A stretch of DNA of 56,239 bases, taken from assembly GCA_902793635.1 (NCBI GenBank), contig CADBEA010000012.1, forward strand, positions 1-56,239, given 5' to 3'. This document shows, piece after piece, positions 47,710 through 55,997 of this stretch (within the stretch, counting starts at the first letter, position 1; every line of letters begins with the position of its first letter). The translations under genes were made by a program, and so were the position numbers. This DNA comes from an uncultured Erysipelotrichaceae bacterium. Lineage in GTDB: Bacteria; Bacillota_I; Bacilli_A; Erysipelotrichales; Erysipelotrichaceae. A model generated the notes under the pieces. The model did no database searches. It saw nothing but the letters and a program-made list of their open reading frames with translations, and had not been told where the DNA came from.

Positions 47710-49326
47710 ATGAAACCGTACTATGTTGTTGGCCACAAAAACCCCGACTGTGACGCGATCGTATCGGCGATTGCCTATGCCGCTCTGAAAAGAAAACTGG
47801 GAATCGATGCCGAGGCAAGGGCACAGGGAACAGCCAATCCGGAAACTCTGTTTCTTCTGAAGAAATATCATTTTGAACAGCCGCCTGTCATTCATACAGC
47901 CAAGTGTTCCCTGGCGGAAATCGAAAAGGATACACCGGTGCTGGCCCGTCCCGACATGACGATGAAGGAAGCGCTCGATCTCGTCATCACCCAGAAGAAC
48001 AGAGGAATGCTGGTGACGGATGAAGAGGGTCATCTGGAAGGCGTCGTCTCTGTTTCCGACCTGACCCGTTTCTGGATCACCAGCGAAGAAAACATGGTGG
48101 AACTGATGACGCACGCCACACTGGACAATATCATCAAAGTCCTTGACGCCAAAGTGTTCTTCCGGAGTGATGCCTTTTCACCAAGCGGCGTGGTTCACGC
48201 TGTTCCGTCTCTGTCGGACAACCCGGAACGCTTCCGCGGCAGTATCGTCATTCTGCGAAACAGCCCCGATATCCAGCGTTTTGTCATCGAAAACAGAGCT
48301 GCCCTGATCATCATCTGCGGGGAAGACTGGATCGATAACGTGACACTGGAAAAAGCAAAGGAAAAGGGGGTTTCTGTCATCCGCACTCCGTATTCCGTGC
48401 TCGACTGCACCAAGTATATCTATCAGGCGCCGCCGATCGAAGTCGTCACGACCAGAAACGTGATGTCCTTCAATGAAAAGGACATGGTGGACGACGTGAC
48501 CAAACGTCTGGCCAAGAGCCGTTTCCGTTCCTATCCGGTACTGGACGACGAAGGCAGGGTGAAGGCGGCCATTTCCCGTTATCATCTGTTCAATTACGAA
48601 AAGAAACGTTTCATTCTGGTCGATCACAATGAAGAAAGTCAGTCGGTGAACGATCTTGAATTCGGCGAAGTTGCCGAGATCGTCGACCATCACCGTATGG
48701 GCGGCATTGAAACGGTCAATCCGATCAATATCACGGAACGCGTCATCGGCAGCACGGCGACCATTATCACAGGCATGTACCGCAGTCACGGTATTGAACC
48801 GGATCATGACATGGCAGGGCTTCTGCTGGGCGGTGTCGTCAATGACACATTATGTCTGAAGTCACCCACGACGACTGACGAAGACCGCGAAGCAGCCACT
48901 TATCTCAGCGGCATCGCCGGCATTACACCGGAAGCGCTGAATGAGGAAATGATCGGCGCCTCCATGTCGATCCTCAACAAACCGTATCTGGAACTGCTGT
49001 ATGACGATTTCAAGGAATTCCGTATTGAGAACACCCGCGTCGGCATCGGCCAGTCACCCTGCAAGAGCAAAGAGGAGTTCTTCCGGATCCGCGACGGTTT
49101 CCTGGCGTACATGAACGAAGTGATCGTTTCCCAGCATTATGATCTGCTGGCCTTCCTCTTTACCGATCCGGCCGGTACCGGTTCCTATATGATCTATACC
49201 GGCAAGAAGGCATGGGTCATGAAGGAGGGTTTCCAGAATATTCTCGACGAGAACGGCTTCGCGCCGGGTATCATGTCCCGCAAAAAGCAGATCCTGCCGG
49301 TCATTATTGATACGCTGAACAAATAG
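47710..49326 (+). CDS. Mn-dependent pyrophosphatase with CBS/DRTGG insert (copy 2)
   Basis: A 538-residue paralog of the enzyme at 31847-33481. VGHKNPDCDAI and DHHRMGG are the DHH motifs and SRKKQ the substrate-binding motif. The insert again has CBS (RGMLVTDEEGHLEGVVS), DRTGG (GSIVILRNSPDIQ ... VSVIRTPY) and CBS (RFRSYPVLDDEGRVKAAIS). HKNPD replaces HRHPD of copy 1, the more common spelling. The start is ATG 47710 after AAAGAGAG. It stands alone with its own terminator, so it is controlled apart from copy 1. Both keep all metal ligands visible by eye. Confidence 0.94.
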   Translation: MKPYYVVGHKNPDCDAIVSAIAYAALKRKLGIDAEARAQGTANPETLFLLKKYHFEQPPVIHTAKCSLAEIEKDTPVLARPDMTMKEALDLVITQKNRGMLVTDEEGHLEGVVSVSDLTRFWITSEENMVELMTHATLDNIIKVLDAKVFFRSDAFSPSGVVHAVPSLSDNPERFRGSIVILRNSPDIQRFVIENRAALIIICGEDWIDNVTLEKAKEKGVSVIRTPYSVLDCTKYIYQAPPIEVVTTRNVMSFNEKDMVDDVTKRLAKSRFRSYPVLDDEGRVKAAISRYHLFNYEKKRFILVDHNEESQSVNDLEFGEVAEIVDHHRMGGIETVNPINITERVIGSTATIITGMYRSHGIEPDHDMAGLLLGGVVNDTLCLKSPTTTDEDREAATYLSGIAGITPEALNEEMIGASMSILNKPYLELLYDDFKEFRIENTRVGIGQSPCKSKEEFFRIRDGFLAYMNEVIVSQHYDLLAFLFTDPAGTGSYMIYTGKKAWVMKEGFQNILDENGFAPGIMSRKKQILPVIIDTLNK

Positions 49327-49348
49327 TCCGGAACAGTCCGGACTTTTT
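49325..49348 (+). terminator. terminator of pyrophosphatase copy 2
   Basis: AGTCCGGA / TCCGGACT perfect stem with a four-base loop and a T-run. Confidence 0.9.
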
Positions 49349-49391
49349 CGTTACGGAAGGTTCCGGCGGACGGAAAACAGTCTGTTCCTGT

Positions 49392-49404
49392 TACAATAGA
49401 CATA
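49392..49404 (+). promoter_or_regulatory. -10 box six bases from the protease start
   Basis: TACAAT (49392-49397) is six bases from ATG 49404, and no ribosome site is present. A leaderless transcript is predicted. Confidence 0.45.
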
Positions 49405-50444
49405 TGCATAAACTGTTTCTGATCAGCGCGAAAATGCCGGAAGATTTCTGCTTCTATGAACAGGTTTTCAGAGAAGCGGGGTTTCAGTGCGTCTTCAGCA
49501 GAGACGAAGACGAGCTCCTGCTGTGCGATGCTGCGCTGCTGTATGGCGACGCGGACACGGCGGCCGATGAAGAATGTCAGAGTCTGATCGGTTTCTGCCG
49601 GCGGCGCAGTATTCCGCTGCTCATCATTCATGATGATTCGCGGTATCCTCGCGAAGAAGGCGTCTACAGCGCTTTTCATACCACGATACCGGAATTCATG
49701 ACCATTCTGTATCCGCCGAAAGAAAAGGAACCGGAACTCTCACCGGTTCAGAAGAAGATTCTGAACACGTTCATGATCCTGTTTATTCTCGTGCCGGTTC
49801 TGCTGTTCGCATACCGGATCTGCATGGGCGCTGACGGCACGGTGCTTCCTGAGGAAAAAACCGCCGAAAGGGAAACGGTGCTTCTTGATACCTATGGAAA
49901 CGCGGCGGCGCAGATCTATACGATTTCCAGCTTCGGGGATACGATCTACCGGGGCAGCGGCTATGCGGTCAGTGACGACGGCTATATCCTGAGCTGTGCC
50001 CATATCGTCGATCATCCGTCTGTCCGCTACCGCGTTGTCTATCATCTGCAGCTTCTGCCGGCTGAACTGATTGCCGTGGATGCCGACCGGGATCTCGCGC
50101 TTCTGAAAGTGGAGACAGCGACAGTGCCGCTGAGGATGAGCGAAAAGGAACCGGCCACCGGCGCGGATATCTGGCTGATCGGCTGGCCGGAAGATCAGCC
50201 GAAAACGATTCTGTCCGGCACATACGATGGAACCGAAGTGCAATCCGGCCGGCAGTCTTTCCGGCTCATTCATCTGCCGATGTACCAGGGGGTCAGCGGC
50301 TCCTGTGTGATCAATGAAAAAGGCGAAGTCGTCGGAACGGCGGCTGCCATGGACAGCAATGATCACACGCTTGGCATGATCATATCGTACCAGGACTGCT
50401 CGGCATTTCTGAAGGAACATATTTTTGTCCGCCCGGGTCAGTGA
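49404..50444 (+). CDS. membrane-anchored trypsin-like serine protease
   Basis: A 346-residue protein with a cytoplasmic N-terminal region of about 115 residues (alpha/beta, receiver-like in feel: LFLISAK, CDAALLYGDA, IPLLIIHDD), one membrane helix (119-138), then an extracellular chymotrypsin-fold domain. The triad reads His200 (SCAHIVDH), Asp230 (DRDLALLKV) and Ser298 (YQGVSGSCV). The usual GNSGGP is here GVSGSC. No PDZ domain follows, unlike HtrA. The role may be envelope proteolysis or signalling across the membrane. No ribosome site precedes the ATG. Confidence 0.83.
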   Translation: MHKLFLISAKMPEDFCFYEQVFREAGFQCVFSRDEDELLLCDAALLYGDADTAADEECQSLIGFCRRRSIPLLIIHDDSRYPREEGVYSAFHTTIPEFMTILYPPKEKEPELSPVQKKILNTFMILFILVPVLLFAYRICMGADGTVLPEEKTAERETVLLDTYGNAAAQIYTISSFGDTIYRGSGYAVSDDGYILSCAHIVDHPSVRYRVVYHLQLLPAELIAVDADRDLALLKVETATVPLRMSEKEPATGADIWLIGWPEDQPKTILSGTYDGTEVQSGRQSFRLIHLPMYQGVSGSCVINEKGEVVGTAAAMDSNDHTLGMIISYQDCSAFLKEHIFVRPGQ

Positions 50445-50514
50445 CAGTTTCCCGCAAAGAAGGATTGTCGAAGGAAAAGAACGAGATTAACATTGAGATA
50501 GAGAGGCCGCGTGT

Positions 50515-51870
50515 ATGAGTAAAAATGAAAAGAAAAGCATCACGATGACAGAGGGCAGTATTCCCCGGCTGCTGATCACCTTTGCCATTCCTTTGTTACT
50601 GGGAAATATCTTTCAGCAGTTCTACAACATGGTCGATACCTGGGTCGTGGGCAATTATGTATCCAACGAAGCTTTCTCGGCTGTCGGTACGGTCGGACCA
50701 GTCATCAATATGCTGATCGGTCTGTTTCTCGGCCTTTCCAGCGGCGCCGGCGTTGTGATTTCGCAGTTTTTCGGAGCCGGCCGTGAAGAAAGGGTCAGAG
50801 ATACCGTTCACACAGCCATCATCATGACTTTCGTGTTGGCTGTCATAATGACGATTGCCGGTCTGTTTCTCAAGCCGCTGCTACTGTCTCTGATGAAAAC
50901 ACCGCCGGAAGTGTATACCCAGGCGGATGCCTATCTTTCCATTTATTTTGCCGGTGTGGCCGGTCTGCTGTTTTACAACATCGGCGCTTCCATTCTGCAG
51001 GGAACCGGTGACTCGCGGCGGCCGTTCTATTTCCTCGCCACAGCGGCTGTTCTGAATATCATTCTGGATCTGGTCTTCGTTCTTGTCTTCCATATGGGTG
51101 TTGAAGGCGTCGCGTGGGCAACGGTCATTGCCCAGGCTGTCTCGGCCATCCTGACGGTCTACACGCTGATGCACGTTGATACCTGTGTCCGGCTGAACCT
51201 GAAGGAGATCCGCTTCCATGGCGACATTCTTTCCCGTATTGTCAGAGTCGGCATTCCGGCTGCTCTGCAGATGGCGATCATTTCCTTCTCGAATATCTTT
51301 GTACAGTCCTATATCAATCAGTTCGGCGCGGATATCATGTCCGGCTGGACGGCATACTCCAAGATCGACGCGCTGATGCTGTTGCCGATGCAGTCGATCG
51401 GTCTTGCGACAACGACCTTTGTCGGCCAGAACGTCGGTGTCGGCAAAACGGACAGAGCCATCAAGGGCGTGCGGATCTCCATTCTGATGTCTTTTATCGC
51501 CACTGTCATTCCGATGATTCCGGTCATGGTCTTCGCGCCGCAGCTGGTCAGCTTCTTCAACTCGAGAGCGGAAGTCATCAGTGCCGGCGCAATGTTCCTG
51601 CACTGGATCTCGCCGTTCTATGTTCTCTCCTGTCCGTCCAACGTGCATGCATGCGCGCTGCGTGGCTCCGGAAACTCACGCGGCCCGATGTTCATTCAGA
51701 TCGCGTCCTTCGTTGTCTTCCGGCAGATCTATCTGTTTATCATGTCGAACTTCATTGCCAATGAACCGATTCCGATCGCCATGGGTTATCCGGCCGGCTG
51801 GATGGTATGCATGGTGGCGATGTATCTGTATTACCGCAAGGTCGGCATCGGCAAAGGGGCAATTGTCTGA
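50515..51870 (+). CDS. MATE family efflux transporter
   Basis: A 451-residue, 12-helix exporter of the MATE (NorM/DinF) superfamily, normal length. MTEGSIPRLLITFAIPLLL at the start, the NMVDTWVVGN segment and GTGDSRRP are typical. It probably exports cationic drugs or metabolites using an ion gradient. GAGAGG precedes the ATG. It heads an operon with a metallo-hydrolase (21-base gap) and an acetyltransferase (14-base gap), a set that looks like detoxification. Confidence 0.92.
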   Translation: MSKNEKKSITMTEGSIPRLLITFAIPLLLGNIFQQFYNMVDTWVVGNYVSNEAFSAVGTVGPVINMLIGLFLGLSSGAGVVISQFFGAGREERVRDTVHTAIIMTFVLAVIMTIAGLFLKPLLLSLMKTPPEVYTQADAYLSIYFAGVAGLLFYNIGASILQGTGDSRRPFYFLATAAVLNIILDLVFVLVFHMGVEGVAWATVIAQAVSAILTVYTLMHVDTCVRLNLKEIRFHGDILSRIVRVGIPAALQMAIISFSNIFVQSYINQFGADIMSGWTAYSKIDALMLLPMQSIGLATTTFVGQNVGVGKTDRAIKGVRISILMSFIATVIPMIPVMVFAPQLVSFFNSRAEVISAGAMFLHWISPFYVLSCPSNVHACALRGSGNSRGPMFIQIASFVVFRQIYLFIMSNFIANEPIPIAMGYPAGWMVCMVAMYLYYRKVGIGKGAIV

Positions 51871-51891
51871 TGAAAGGAAAACGGTGATAGC

Positions 51892-52731
51892 ATGAAAGTT
51901 ACTTTTTTCGGCACGACGACTCTGCTGTTTGACGACGGCACCGATCAGCTTCTCTTTGACTGCCATTTTACCCGTCCTTCCCTGGCAAAGTATGTCAGAG
52001 GCAGTGAGGCGACGGATACGGCCATGGTCGATGAGATGATCGCGAAACACCATATTGACCGTCTGAAAGCGATCTTTATTTCCCATACCCATCATGATCA
52101 TGTCATGGACGCACCGTATATGGCTGTTCGGACCGGTGCCTGTATTTACGGATCTTCCTCAGCCATGAATGTGGCAAAAGGCGGCGGTGTCAGCGAAGAA
52201 CAGATGGTGCAGTTCCATGCGGACGAAGAATATACCGTGGGTCAGTTCAGAATCAAGGTGCTGGCTTCCAGACATTCCAAACCGACGATACTGAATAACG
52301 ATCTTGGTGAGACGATCGATGAGCCGCTCGTGCAGCCGGCCCGTCTTCGAGATTACAAAGAAGGCGGATCCTTTGACTTCTATGTCGAGGCAGAAGGGAA
52401 GAAATTCCTGATCCGGCCCAGCTTCAACTACATCGAAGGACAGCTGGACAATTATCCGGCGGATGTTCTCTTCCTCGGCATTGCCGGCTTAGGCAAGGCG
52501 GACGCTGGCACCGAGAAGATCTTCTTCCGGGAAACGACGCAGAAAGTGAAGCCGAAGCTGGTGATTCCTCTCCACTGGGATAATTTCTTCGTGCGGCTGA
52601 AGAAACCGGCCGAGGGTATGCCGCATGTGATCGAACCGACCGGCGAATCCTTTTTCCGGTTGATGAGACACTGCGAGGAGGAAGGCATTAACTGTCTGGT
52701 TCAGTTACCACGCACCAGCATTGAAATCTGA
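51892..52731 (+). CDS. metallo-beta-lactamase-fold hydrolase
   Basis: A 279-residue MBL-fold hydrolase. SHTHHDHVMDA is the zinc motif, LASRHSKPT and PLHWDNF supply later His/Asp ligands. The N-terminal FFGTTTLLFDDG resembles UlaG-like and YhfI-like members. The substrate is unknown. It lies in an operon between the MATE exporter and a GNAT gene. Confidence 0.88.
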   Translation: MKVTFFGTTTLLFDDGTDQLLFDCHFTRPSLAKYVRGSEATDTAMVDEMIAKHHIDRLKAIFISHTHHDHVMDAPYMAVRTGACIYGSSSAMNVAKGGGVSEEQMVQFHADEEYTVGQFRIKVLASRHSKPTILNNDLGETIDEPLVQPARLRDYKEGGSFDFYVEAEGKKFLIRPSFNYIEGQLDNYPADVLFLGIAGLGKADAGTEKIFFRETTQKVKPKLVIPLHWDNFFVRLKKPAEGMPHVIEPTGESFFRLMRHCEEEGINCLVQLPRTSIEI

Positions 52732-52745
52732 GGGAGAACGGAAGC

Positions 52746-53225
52746 ATGGTATCTATCAGAAAAGCCGGCCTGCCGGATATTGATGAACTGACGGAACTGC
52801 GGGTTGCCTATCTGAATGAGGATCACGGCGGTCTGTCTGCGGAAACGGAAAGAACCCTCCGCACCCAGCTGCCCGGTTACTTTCAGCGACACCTGAATCA
52901 GGATCTGTTTGTGTATCTGCTGATCGTGGAAGAATCAGTCGCTGCCTGTGCGTTTCTGCTGGTGGATGAAAAACCGATGAGTCCGGCGTTTATCAACGGC
53001 CGCACCGGCACGGTGCTGAATGTATACACCCGCGCGGACATGCGGCACAGGGGCTATGGCGGAAGAGTCATGGAGGAACTTCTGAAAGACGCGGAAAAGA
53101 TGGAAATCGCCGTCATTGAACTCAAAGCGACCCAAGCCGGTTATCCGCTTTACCAAAAAGCCGGATTTGCGGATGATCAGTCTGTTTATCACCGTATGGT
53201 CTGGCATAACAGCAGGGTCAGATAG
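52746..53225 (+). CDS. GNAT N-acetyltransferase
   Basis: A 159-residue single-domain GNAT. IRKAGLPDIDELTELR opens the fold, RADMRHRGYGGRVMEEL is the acetyl-CoA motif, and LYQKAGFADD is the usual C-terminal motif. GGGAG precedes the ATG. Third gene of the MATE operon; it may inactivate a small molecule that the exporter also handles, but this is only context. Confidence 0.9.
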   Translation: MVSIRKAGLPDIDELTELRVAYLNEDHGGLSAETERTLRTQLPGYFQRHLNQDLFVYLLIVEESVAACAFLLVDEKPMSPAFINGRTGTVLNVYTRADMRHRGYGGRVMEELLKDAEKMEIAVIELKATQAGYPLYQKAGFADDQSVYHRMVWHNSRVR

Positions 53226-53270
53226 TAGTAAATAAAAATAGTGGAATATTCTCTACTAAATCAGAAAAGA

Positions 53271-53279
53271 TGGTAAAAT
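53271..53279 (+). promoter_or_regulatory. extended -10 of the gntP-glycerate kinase pair
   Basis: TGGTAAAAT is an extended -10, 46 bases before ATG 53326. An imperfect dyad (TAGTGGAATATTCTCTACTA, 53240-53259) lies upstream and may be an operator. Confidence 0.5.
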
Positions 53280-53325
53280 GAAACCAACAACAATCTGTTC
53301 TGAAAAAAGGGAGGATAATTCACTT

Positions 53326-54717
53326 ATGACAGGTTTTCCACTTATCATTGTTTTTGTGCTTGCAATCGTTCTGATGATCATTATGATTTCGAAACTGAAG
53401 ATTCATCCGTTCATTTCAATCATGCTGATCTCACTGGCGCTTGGTCTGATCGCCGGTATTCCGCTGGTTGATAAAACCCTGGAAGACGGCACGAAGATCA
53501 GCGGCCTCGCCAATGTTATCGGTGCCGGTTTCTCCGGTACCTTCTCAAGCATCGGTATTGTAATCATTCTCGGTGCTCTGATCGGCAGTATTCTGGAAGT
53601 AACCGGCGCGGCTTTGAAACTGGCTGACATCGTCATCAAACTGGTCGGCGAAAAGAATCCGGTTCTGGCCATGGAACTGATGGGCTGGGTCGTTTCCATT
53701 CCAGTCTTCTGTGACTCCGGCTTCGTTATTCTGAATCCGATCAGAAAAGCGCTTGTTCAGCGCACGAAGGAATCTTCCGTTGCCATGACCGTCGGACTGG
53801 CGTCCGGTCTGTACATCGCTCACGTATTCATCCCGCCGACACCGGGTCCGATCGCCGCGGCATCCACGCTGGGTATCGGTGACAATCTTCTGCTGGTCAT
53901 GGGACTTGGTGTTGTCTGCTCGATCTTCCCGCTGGCTGCCGGTCTGTTCTACAGCAAATACATCGGTAAAAAAGTCAAAGCTGACGATGAAACAGCAGAC
54001 GCGGAGACCGTAAAGACATATGAAGAACTGGTTGCTGAATACGGCAAACTGCCGAGCGGCTTCTCTTCACTGGCTCCGATCATTGTTCCGATTATTCTGA
54101 TGTCTCTCTCTTCCATCGCTTCCATGGCCAAAATGTCAGGCGGCCTTGCCAGTCTGATTGCCTTCCTCGGTACTCCGATCATCGCCCTGGCTGTCGGTAC
54201 GGCATTCGCTGTCGCCCAGCTGAAAGGGGCCGGCAAGATGGACAAATTCTATGACATTACCAATGACACACTGAAGACAGTCGGCCCGATCCTGTTCGTC
54301 ACAGCAGCCGGCGGCGTGCTGGGCAAGGTCATTTCCGCTTCTGACATGGTCAACTATATTTCCGCACATGCGACTGTGCTTTCGGCTATGGGAATCTTCT
54401 TCCCGTTCCTGCTGTCGGCGATTCTGAAGACCGCTCAGGGTTCTTCCACTGTCGCTCTGACAACGACAGCCGGCATCGTCGCTCCGCTTCTACCGGTTCT
54501 TGGTTTTACCACACCGGTGCAGATCACACTTGTATGCATGGCAATCGGCGCTGGCGCAATGACAGTATCACACGCCAATGACTCTTATTTCTGGGTTGTC
54601 ACCAACTTTGGTGCCATGTCACCGGAACGCGGTTATAAAACACAGACGATGAACACTCTTGTCATGGGTGTGGCGGCGATACTGGAAATTGCTCTGCTGA
54701 GTCTTTTCCTGCACTAA
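53326..54717 (+). CDS. GntP family permease
   Basis: A 463-residue, 12-to-14-helix proton symporter of the GntP family for sugar acids. IHPFISIMLISLALGLIAG, the GFSGTFSSIGIVIILG loop, CDSGFVILNP and SHANDSYFWVV are family marks. The start is ATG 53326 after GGGAGGA; the longer frame begins upstream of that site. It is followed by glycerate kinase, so glycerate rather than gluconate is the likely substrate. There is no gluconate kinase in the window. Confidence 0.92.
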   Translation: MTGFPLIIVFVLAIVLMIIMISKLKIHPFISIMLISLALGLIAGIPLVDKTLEDGTKISGLANVIGAGFSGTFSSIGIVIILGALIGSILEVTGAALKLADIVIKLVGEKNPVLAMELMGWVVSIPVFCDSGFVILNPIRKALVQRTKESSVAMTVGLASGLYIAHVFIPPTPGPIAAASTLGIGDNLLLVMGLGVVCSIFPLAAGLFYSKYIGKKVKADDETADAETVKTYEELVAEYGKLPSGFSSLAPIIVPIILMSLSSIASMAKMSGGLASLIAFLGTPIIALAVGTAFAVAQLKGAGKMDKFYDITNDTLKTVGPILFVTAAGGVLGKVISASDMVNYISAHATVLSAMGIFFPFLLSAILKTAQGSSTVALTTTAGIVAPLLPVLGFTTPVQITLVCMAIGAGAMTVSHANDSYFWVVTNFGAMSPERGYKTQTMNTLVMGVAAILEIALLSLFLH

Positions 54718-54741
54718 TCGTTCATGACAAGGGAGAATGGT

Positions 54742-55881
54742 ATGAAACTGTTATTTGCTTCTGATTCGTTCAAAGGTTCGCTGAGCAGTGAACAGACCGT
54801 CGAGCTTTTAGCCAGAGCCGCCAAGGAAGTATTCGGTGAAATCGAATACAGCGGCGTTCCGGTCGCTGACGGCGGCGAAGGCACAGTTGACGCGGTCATC
54901 AGTGCTGAATACGGAGAAAAGCTGAAGGTGGAAGTCTACGGTCCGCTGATGGACAAAACGACTGCCTATTACGGCATGCTGGACAGCAACCGGGCTGTGA
55001 TTGAAATGGCAGCCGCATCCGGTCTGCCGCTGCTTCCCAGAGAACTGCGTAACCCGCTGTACACATCGACATATGGCACCGGCCAGATGATCAAGGATGC
55101 TCTGGACAAAGGTTTCCGCGATCTGTCGATCGCGATCGGCGGCAGTGCCACCAACGACGGCGGCATGGGCTGCGCCAGGGCTCTGGGTGTCCGCTTCCTG
55201 GACAGAGACGGCAGCGAACTGAAGGGCAGGGGCTGCGACCTGGAAGAAGTCGCATCCATCGACGTCTCCGGTCTTGATCCGCGTCTGAAGGAAACGAAGA
55301 TCACCGTTATGTGTGACGTGACCAATCCGCTCTGCGGACCGGATGGCGCGACATATACGTTCTCAGCCCAGAAGGGTGCGACACCGGAAATCCAGGACCG
55401 TCTGGAAAAGGGCATGATCAATTACAAAAATGTCATTATCCGACAGTTCGGCATCGATCCGGACACGATCAAAGGCAGCGGTGCAGCGGGCGGCCTGGGA
55501 ACCGCTCTGTTGGTATTCCTGCATGGTGAGATGCGTTCCGGTATCGAAACCGTTCTGGATCTGATCAATTTCGACAAGCGTCTGGAAGGTGTGGACATGG
55601 TGGTAACTGGCGAAGGAAGAACTGACTGGCAGAGCTGCTTCGGCAAAGTCATGCAAGGTGTTGGTGAGCGGGCCAAGGCCAAAGGTGTTCCGGTTCTCGG
55701 TCTTTCCGGCGGCATGGGCAAAGGCGCGATGGACATCTGCAATCATGGCGTCAGTTCCCTGATGACAACGGTCAACGGACCGATGCCGGTCGAAGAAGCC
55801 ATTGAACGGGCGGAAGAACTGTATTATGAAGGCGCTGTACGCATGTTCCGGTTTGTCAAAACCGGCATGGATATGCGCTGA
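54742..55881 (+). CDS. glxK: glycerate kinase
   Basis: A 379-residue GckA/GlxK-type kinase that phosphorylates glycerate (2-phosphoglycerate in this family) with ATP, feeding lower glycolysis. FASDSFKGSLSS at the N-terminus, VPVADGGEGTVDA, IGGSATNDGGMG and GAAGGLGTALL are signature segments. The start is ATG 54742 after GGGAG; ATG 54724 is upstream of that site. It lies 24 bases after gntP on the same strand. Confidence 0.93.
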   Translation: MKLLFASDSFKGSLSSEQTVELLARAAKEVFGEIEYSGVPVADGGEGTVDAVISAEYGEKLKVEVYGPLMDKTTAYYGMLDSNRAVIEMAAASGLPLLPRELRNPLYTSTYGTGQMIKDALDKGFRDLSIAIGGSATNDGGMGCARALGVRFLDRDGSELKGRGCDLEEVASIDVSGLDPRLKETKITVMCDVTNPLCGPDGATYTFSAQKGATPEIQDRLEKGMINYKNVIIRQFGIDPDTIKGSGAAGGLGTALLVFLHGEMRSGIETVLDLINFDKRLEGVDMVVTGEGRTDWQSCFGKVMQGVGERAKAKGVPVLGLSGGMGKGAMDICNHGVSSLMTTVNGPMPVEEAIERAEELYYEGAVRMFRFVKTGMDMR

Positions 55882-55892
55882 ATCTGAACAGA

Positions 55893-55923
55893 AAACTCAT
55901 TGTCATACGGCAATGAGTTTTTT
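55893..55923 (+). terminator. terminator of gntP-glxK
   Basis: AAACTCATTG / CAATGAGTTT stem with an eight-base loop and a T-run. Confidence 0.9.
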
Positions 55924-55997
55924 CAGATACAGAAAAAAGACGCTGTTTTGGAACAGGCAGTTTGATCCGGGGCCTGTCAAGTAGACACACGAAATAA

